From Microcoleus vaginatus WJT46-NPBG5 (GTDB lineage Bacteria > Cyanobacteriota > Cyanobacteriia > Cyanobacteriales > Oscillatoriaceae), in NCBI GenBank assembly GCA_019359355.1, contig JAHHHM010000037.1, positions 1-39,228 on the forward strand: 39,228 nucleotides of DNA, in the 5' to 3' direction. Made by a program: the position numbers and the translations under genes. Positions 34,376 to 39,228 of this stretch are shown piece by piece. How positions within the stretch are numbered: position 1 is the first letter of the stretch; every line of letters begins with the position of its first letter. The notes under the pieces were generated by a model. That model saw only the letters and a list, made by a program, of their open reading frames with translations, made no database searches and was not told the origin of the DNA.

Positions 34376-35407
34376 TTACTTAATTCCCAATTGTTGCCGC
34401 ATCTGAGAGGGGATAGCCGGCACAACTTTTTGCTGCCACACCGGCATCACCTGTTTTTGCCAAAACACGTTGAAACTTGCCGGTTGGGCTAATTGCCAGA
34501 TGATTCCCACCGCTGCTATGAGGGCTATCAGCGCTATCATTCCAGAAATTAGCGAAACCAATAAATTCGGTTTAAAAGAGCGAACGTGAGCCACACTACG
34601 CGGACGTTGGCGGATAAAAACCGACTCAGACTTGTCCTTCTTTACCTCGGTTGCATCGGTTGTTCGCGATTTAGTCGTTGAGGCCGGTTTTGGGGAACGC
34701 AGCCGACTAGAACTGCCTGAAGATCCTGAAGAGATGGGTGCCGACGAGCGAATTGATGAGGTTTGGGAACTGCTGCGTTGGTTTTTCCCGAATGTGGAAT
34801 GGGTATTACCACTGGAACTGGTGTCTGGGTTTTTCCCAAATGAGGAATGCCTATTTCCACTAGATGAGAATCCGGATGCTGAGGAAGTTGCTGACGCCTG
34901 ATTTAAAACTTGCATCTGCTGCGTAACTGCCGGCGGACGTTGGCTGGTTCGCGCCCACTGCAACAGCGCCGTCGAGGTAATGCAACAAAGATTTGGGGCA
35001 TTCAAAGATTGCATCCGTTTCAATAGCGACAGACTCGTAGAGACAAAAACCACCAGCTTGCCCGGTTGCTCTTGCGACACACCGTAGGCGGATTGAGCCA
35101 CTGCGACTACCAGTCGCGCTTGCCCGCTCACCTCTGCACTGGCTGCCGGTTGTAGGGATGGATGGCTAGTCTGAGCATTTGTCATCTGCCACCCGCTCTT
35201 TGGCCAAAACCGCATAAATTCCCGCGCCACTTGCTCTTGGGCCGGTTCTGGGGCACCATTGCACAGCAATTCAATTTGCTCGTAAACCACTTGGGGCACA
35301 TAGCAGGTGCCCGCCCGGGAATAGGTTTCCCAATCCCGCGTTCTGCCGGCCATCAAGGCGAAGATGTCTAAAACCACCACAACCGGAGGAAGTGCACCTG
35401 ATTTCAT
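34376..35407 (-). CDS. PIN-like domain protein with Ser-rich linker and C-terminal membrane anchor
   Basis: 343 residues. Residues 1-155 resemble a PIN ribonuclease fold: VVVVLDIFALM with the first Asp, then CYVPQVVYEQIELL, LVVAVAQSAYG, and LVVFVSTSLSLLKRM. The later acidic residues of active PIN domains are not seen: the third-motif Asp position reads R/L and the VSxD segment reads VSTS. So catalysis is doubtful. A long Ser/Gly/Asn/Arg linker (about 170-265) has a local repeat (SSGNRHSSFGKN, SSGNTHSTFGKN). One transmembrane helix (VSLISGMIALIALIAAVGIIW) is followed by about 40 residues facing the periplasm or lumen. The family is probably cyanobacterial. Role unknown. Confidence 0.68.
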   Translation of the reverse strand: MKSGALPPVVVVLDIFALMAGRTRDWETYSRAGTCYVPQVVYEQIELLCNGAPEPAQEQVAREFMRFWPKSGWQMTNAQTSHPSLQPAASAEVSGQARLVVAVAQSAYGVSQEQPGKLVVFVSTSLSLLKRMQSLNAPNLCCITSTALLQWARTSQRPPAVTQQMQVLNQASATSSASGFSSSGNRHSSFGKNPDTSSSGNTHSTFGKNQRSSSQTSSIRSSAPISSGSSGSSSRLRSPKPASTTKSRTTDATEVKKDKSESVFIRQRPRSVAHVRSFKPNLLVSLISGMIALIALIAAVGIIWQLAQPASFNVFWQKQVMPVWQQKVVPAIPSQMRQQLGIK

Positions 35408-35552
35408 ATCATTAACGTTTAAATTAATCCACTTTTATAATAATCCCGAACTCAGTCTCGCTTCTGTAACAGGTTTTTCATCAGTTTCACAATAAATTTT
35501 TCTCCTCAGGCTGTTTATTTATAAAATTGTCGAGGTTTATGGACGGTCGTCG

Positions 35553-35577
35553 TAGGGCACGGCAGTGCAGTGCCCTG
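35553..35577. repeat. Palindromic interspersed repeat
   Basis: AGGGCAC at 35554-35560 pairs with GTGCCCT at 35570-35576 over a nine-base loop (GGCAGTGCA). It matches the GGGCACGGCAnTGCCGTGCCC kind of repeat scattered in Microcoleus-like genomes. It lies just past the site-2 protease stop on the minus strand. Confidence 0.6.
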
Positions 35578-35622
35578 GAGATCGTCCCCAACATTAAAAC
35601 CGAACGAGATGGATCTGAGCGA

Positions 35623-37149
35623 TCAGCCACCGATGCCCAGACGACCGGCAAAGCTCGGAGCAAAGGGAATCAGAGTTGCTAGCATCAGAAATAAAGCCAG
35701 CAAACCCAAAGCCGCACGGGCATCATCAGGTTCTGTTAGCTCATTTAGACTAGGGCGTTCTAAATTCCGTTGCAGAAACACGATTGCAAGTGCCCAATAT
35801 AGGGCTAAAGGATTTACGAAGGATGTGAGTGCTAGCACAATTAAAGTTGCCACTGTCGTGCGACCGGCAATTTTGCGACCGTAGATCGCTTGCACAACAC
35901 GACCTCCATCCAACTGGCCGGCAGGCATTAAGTTAATTGCGGTCAGCAACAACCCCAACCACCCGATGATTGTCAGTGGGTGAACATCTACGAGGGGCTG
36001 TTGCAAGGCGGAACCCAAAACAACTCTTGCCAAACTGCCAACTAGAATAGAGCCTTTAAAAAACTCAGAAGGAACTTGAAATAAACTTCCCTGATGAGAA
36101 AGTACCAACCCGACGATCAGCATCCCCAAAGAAATAACTCCACCGGCAGCCGGCCCTGCAAAGGCAATATCAAATAGCACCTGCCGGTTGGGCAATAGTG
36201 ACTCAAAACGGTTCAAAGCCCCAAACGAGCCGAGTTGCCAAGCGGGAATGAAGAAAGGCCAGCTAAAGCGAACCTTATGACGTTTGGCTAGCACTTGATG
36301 GCCAACTTCGTGGGCTAACAAAACCGCCCAGATGCCGGCACTGAAGGGCAAAATTTCCCCAACCCGGCTCGTGTTATTAAAGAAATCAAAATTGAGAAAC
36401 AAGCCGCCCGTTTCAAATGTGGTGGCTATTGTGGCTAGCAGTAGGACAAGCGATAGAATTTTTTGGCTTAAAGTTAGGGGTTGCGGATCATTGCTGCTGG
36501 GCAAAACAATCACAACCGGCTTATCTTCTTGATTAGGAACCATAAACAGCCGGTAGCGCTCGCCCAATCGCTGCTGCAACTCGGCGGCTAAGCGGGCGTA
36601 AACTTTACCCGGTTCTCCGCGCAGATTGCCCTTGAAAATCGCTCCATTTTGATAGGAGATCGTTTCAGTTGCAAAAAAGGTATCAATCCCAAAAATTCCC
36701 TGGATTGTTTTGAGATCCTCAGATGGGATGGGAAGGACGTCTGCTGGACGGTTTGCCGGCAGAGGTACTGAGATCAGGGGTTCACTGGTGGTGAGATTCT
36801 CAGCCGCCTTTTCAGCAATGGCATCTAAATCTTCGCTAGACTTCAACATTGACTCAATTCGTTCTCGCAGCGCCTCATCCTGACTGGCTGCTCGCAACTG
36901 ATTGCCTAAGAAGATGTACAGCCCAGCTGAAGCGACCAACAAAAATAGGATGCTGACGAGGTTAAGGTACAAGCCGGCGGCGAACAGACCAAAAAATATC
37001 AACCAGGGAGCCATTAATGATACCGACTGCAACCAGGCTAAAATTCCTAGTTTTCCGAATGGCTTGGCCCGATAATACCCCCAGACCAATATGCCAACAG
37101 CAATTAGTAAAATTGCAATCGTTGCGGCATTCTCTGTTGCAATACCCAT
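35623..37149 (-). CDS. Site-2 protease, M50 family (EGY-like)
   Basis: 508 residues from ATG 37149, with AGG upstream; a longer frame reaches GTG 37215. An integral-membrane zinc protease of the EGY type known from cyanobacteria and chloroplasts. Two or three N-terminal helices, a helical linker (DEALRERIESMLKSSEDLDA), a soluble region (about 120-225) with GNLRG, then the catalytic core: HEVGH with His280, Glu281 and His284, and the second motif NLMPAGQLDGGRV with Asp414. Both metal-binding motifs are intact. In this family regulated cleavage frees anti-sigma or transcription factors from the membrane. The substrate is unknown. No PDZ domain is visible. Confidence 0.93.
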   Translation of the reverse strand: MGIATENAATIAILLIAVGILVWGYYRAKPFGKLGILAWLQSVSLMAPWLIFFGLFAAGLYLNLVSILFLLVASAGLYIFLGNQLRAASQDEALRERIESMLKSSEDLDAIAEKAAENLTTSEPLISVPLPANRPADVLPIPSEDLKTIQGIFGIDTFFATETISYQNGAIFKGNLRGEPGKVYARLAAELQQRLGERYRLFMVPNQEDKPVVIVLPSSNDPQPLTLSQKILSLVLLLATIATTFETGGLFLNFDFFNNTSRVGEILPFSAGIWAVLLAHEVGHQVLAKRHKVRFSWPFFIPAWQLGSFGALNRFESLLPNRQVLFDIAFAGPAAGGVISLGMLIVGLVLSHQGSLFQVPSEFFKGSILVGSLARVVLGSALQQPLVDVHPLTIIGWLGLLLTAINLMPAGQLDGGRVVQAIYGRKIAGRTTVATLIVLALTSFVNPLALYWALAIVFLQRNLERPSLNELTEPDDARAALGLLALFLMLATLIPFAPSFAGRLGIGG

Positions 37150-37415
37150 TTCCAAACCTTTGCTCCTGAGACAAGGCCCGACGCAGTCAGGCATTAAAAT
37201 CGCTGCTCCTACCACAGAGGGAGCTGCGACAATTACATCTAATCTTACCTAGTGGCAACCACTAAGACGACATTAATATAAGCAAAGACGATGCAGAGGG
37301 GCTAGGAGAGGACGGGGAGATAGGGCGAGTGGGAGAAATAATTACAGGGACAGGTAATTTCATGTCGGCAAAGGAGTCCTCATTGCCGATTGAATTGCGA
37401 TGACTTGCCGGTATT

Positions 37416-38219
37416 CTAAGACCAGTGCTTGGGACCAACTTCAACACTTCCGTCTGGCATGGTGGTGTTGTAAAAAAAGACACCTTGCGTGTTAGCAACA
37501 AAAGCGAAGTTTTTGGCATTCCTCAAGCTGGCACCTTCCAGGTTAGTACAGGTCAAGAAGACATTGCTCAGGTTAGCACCTTCTAAGTTGGCATGAGTCA
37601 AGTTGGCATCTCTGAGATCAGCACAGCTCAAATCGGCATAACTTAAGTTTGCATAACTTAAGTTGGCAGCTCTGAGATCGGCATAACTCAAGTTCGCATC
37701 ACTTAGTTGAATGCGGCTCAATGTAGAACCCCTCAAATTAGCACCCCTTAAGCCAGCTTTGTTCAAGAATGCTCTAGTTAAATTGGCACAAATCAAGTCA
37801 GCTTGGTTCAAGTTGACATCTTTGAATACGACACTGCTGAGGTCGCACTCTCTCAAGTTTGCAGATTGCAGCTTGACTCTAGACATTGTGGCGTATCTCA
37901 AAATGGCACCTTCTAAATTCACACCACTTAGGTCGATATCTCTCAGATTGGCACTGTACATGATCGCACGTCTCAGGTCAGCACCGCTGATATCTGTACC
38001 ATGTATCAAAGCACTGCTAAAATTAGCACATCTAAGATTGGCTCCGCTCAGGTCAGTGTCCTTCAAAACGCAATGTCTTAGGTCGGCACAAATCAAATCA
38101 GCTCCACTTAGTACGACATCCTGAAGGTTGTTGCCACTCAGGTTAGCCTCTCTCAAGGCTGCGCCGGCAAAATCTCTCTCCCCAGCCGCATATCTTCTCA
38201 ACAGCTCGTCAGCATCCAT
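37416..38219 (-). CDS. Pentapeptide-repeat protein (short form)
   Basis: 267 residues. Cap MDADELLRRYAAGERDF, as in the two larger pentapeptide proteins, then about 43 pentapeptides of mixed type (AALREANLSGNNLQDVVLSG, ADLSCADLRDANLTHANLEG). It ends in a short tail (FAFVANTQGVFFYNT, GSVEVGPKHWS) instead of the long domain. No signal peptide. It is divergent from the aldolase gene. Function unknown. Confidence 0.92.
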   Translation of the reverse strand: MDADELLRRYAAGERDFAGAALREANLSGNNLQDVVLSGADLICADLRHCVLKDTDLSGANLRCANFSSALIHGTDISGADLRRAIMYSANLRDIDLSGVNLEGAILRYATMSRVKLQSANLRECDLSSVVFKDVNLNQADLICANLTRAFLNKAGLRGANLRGSTLSRIQLSDANLSYADLRAANLSYANLSYADLSCADLRDANLTHANLEGANLSNVFLTCTNLEGASLRNAKNFAFVANTQGVFFYNTTMPDGSVEVGPKHWS

Positions 38220-38516
38220 GACTCTACTTTTGCATTAATCAACACATTTAAAGATAACTGACTCACCCTTTGTCGCCGGCAGCAACTGTAATAATCAACA
38301 ATTCACCCGCTCATTCGGTAAAAAATTCTAATTTTAACTTTCTTGAAAACTTAGAATAAAAATTAAAATAATATCTACATTCAGTTGGAACCAGAAACCG
38401 TGAAATCTTAGAAATTTAAAAATTAAAATTAATTAGATTACCTTACTTTCAAATACATTAAAAACTGGTTTATTTGTTGCTATTATTGTACCTAATTCAA
38501 CCGGCAACCGCTATCA

Positions 38517-39107
38517 ATGAAATTAGAGATCCCTAAACCGCCCAAATTTGATCGAATCGAGGACGAACGCCGGCACTGGCAGGAACGCTTGGCAGGAGCA
38601 TTCCGCTTATTTGCCCGCTATGGATTTGATGAAGGGGTTGCCGGCCACATAACTGTCCGCGATCCCGAATTTGAAGACCACTTTTGGGTAAATCCGTTTG
38701 GGATGTACTTTGGTCATATTCGCGTTTCAGACCTGTTGCTAGTTAACCATCGCGGCGAAGTGGTCAAGGGTAGCCGGCCTGTCAACGCAGCAGCTTTTGC
38801 AATTCACTCGCAAATTCATGCAGCACGGCCTGATGTGGTGGCAGCGGCTCATGCCCATTCAATGTATGGCAAAACCTGGTCAACTCTTGGTCGTCTCCTC
38901 GATCCTCTCACCCAAGATGCCTGCGGTTTTTACGAAGATCACGCTTTGTTCGATGACTACACCGACGTTGTCCTTGAATTAGGGGAAGGCAAACGCATTG
39001 CCGATGTTTTGGGCAACAAAAAGGCTGTGATTCTGCGTAACCACGGGTTATTGACAGTCGGGCACTCAGTGGATGAAGCAGCCTGGTGGTTTATTAAGAT
39101 GACGTGA
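38517..39107 (+). CDS. Class II aldolase/adducin family protein, truncated by an insertion sequence
   Basis: 196 residues. Class II aldolase fold: FARYGFDEGVAGHITVRDPE, FWVNPFGMYFGHI, HSQIHAARPDVVAAAHAHSM and ILRNHGLLTVG. The zinc ligands His-x-His (AHAHS) and the late His (NHGLL) are present. The protein stops at EAAWWFIKMT, where relatives go on for 40 or more residues (typically MERSCQxQL). The TGA and the sequence beyond belong to the inserted element, so the gene has lost its C-terminus. The core may fold but substrate-site and oligomer contacts are probably lost. Possible substrates in the family are L-fuculose- or ribulose-phosphate. Confidence 0.85.
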   Translation: MKLEIPKPPKFDRIEDERRHWQERLAGAFRLFARYGFDEGVAGHITVRDPEFEDHFWVNPFGMYFGHIRVSDLLLVNHRGEVVKGSRPVNAAAFAIHSQIHAARPDVVAAAHAHSMYGKTWSTLGRLLDPLTQDACGFYEDHALFDDYTDVVLELGEGKRIADVLGNKKAVILRNHGLLTVGHSVDEAAWWFIKMT

Positions 39108-39228
39108 GTTCGGGTTAAGCAGAGGGAAGCAAATTGTGCTCAAGAGCAATGGAGGGCTTTTTAGGTTGGTGGCAATAGGCAATCAATCCACAAACGATAT
39201 TGACCAAGCAGTTGACGGGACTGCGGTG
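39103..39228 (-). mobile_element. Insertion sequence, 3' end (IS982-like), running off the window
   Basis: The boundary is about where the aldolase frame stops matching, near 39103. The element end reads ACGTGAGTTCGGGTTAAGC. Inside lies a transposase C-terminus on the minus strand. The other end and any target duplication are outside the window. Confidence 0.6.
39115..39228 (-). CDS. Transposase, C-terminal fragment (IS982-like), partial
   Basis: The minus-strand frame from the window edge to TAA 39117-39115 gives 38 codons: [20 protein letters not shown] then [17 protein letters not shown]. The NxLVNxxxGLIAYxxQPKKPS pattern is the C-terminal signature I associate with IS982-family DDE transposases. 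The catalytic part is outside the window, so whether the copy is intact cannot be judged. Confidence 0.68.
   Translation of the reverse strand, partial: HRSPVNCLVNIVCGLIAYCHQPKKPSIALEHNLLPSA

Noticed and set aside
1-39228. tRNA genes
   Set aside because: No T-loop GGTTCGAATCC-type sequence with a fitting acceptor stem was seen; a tRNAscan run would settle it.

Overview
The window looks like chromosomal DNA of a filamentous, probably non-heterocystous cyanobacterium (Microcoleus/Oscillatoriales type). This rests on several lineage-restricted families: DUF1815, DUF2839, DUF3172, DUF1517-like, a Ser/Thr kinase fused to GUN4, an EGY-type site-2 protease and pentapeptide-repeat proteins. The palindrome GCCGGC is very frequent, STRR-like heptamer repeats occur, and HIP1 octamers are rare. 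Species cannot be set from the sequence alone. I saw no rRNA, tRNA or CRISPR array.

Layout. 1-527: N-terminus of a secreted filamentous-haemagglutinin-type (TPS) exoprotein, minus strand, cut by the window edge. 1080-4537: a structured leader that may be a metal riboswitch (M-box-like, tentative), then a SERCA/PacL-type Ca2+ P-type ATPase. 4630-6257: recF, tail-to-tail with a DUF3172 protein. 6346-8615: a small ORF, a CHAD protein and a CRP-family regulator. 8689-11945: a GNAT acetyltransferase, an epoxide-hydrolase-like enzyme, DUF1815 and DUF2839. 12138-14748: a DinG/XPD-like protein with lost ATPase motifs, and a lipoprotein. 15111-17606: a hybrid histidine kinase with two receivers. 17726-21693: a DUF1517-like protein and two tandem paralogous pentapeptide proteins that share a C-terminal domain. 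22327-24808: a DUF2127-like protein, a decayed Uma2 nuclease gene and a kinase-GUN4 fusion.

24905-28943 is the most system-like part. It is a compact minus-strand operon of DUF4178, a spermidine-synthase-like enzyme, a FemAB-like acyl/aminoacyltransferase and a duplicated DUF350 membrane protein, with the kinase-GUN4 gene 96 bp downstream. The gene mix suggests polyamine- or amino-acid-based modification of an envelope component or peptide.

29217-31880 holds two exported proteins built from the same two-cysteine repeat (two copies and one copy). Two 104-bp MITE-like elements lie in the region; one abuts the 3' end of the second gene and appears to have replaced its C-terminus. 32318-33965: four small proteins, three of them membrane proteins. 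34376-38219: a PIN-like membrane-anchored protein with degraded active site, an M50 site-2 protease and a third pentapeptide protein. 38517-39228: a class II aldolase gene cut short by an insertion sequence whose transposase C-terminus runs off the window.

Most genes are single transcription units separated by AT-rich spacers. Clear rho-independent terminators are seen only near 29159 and 31204.
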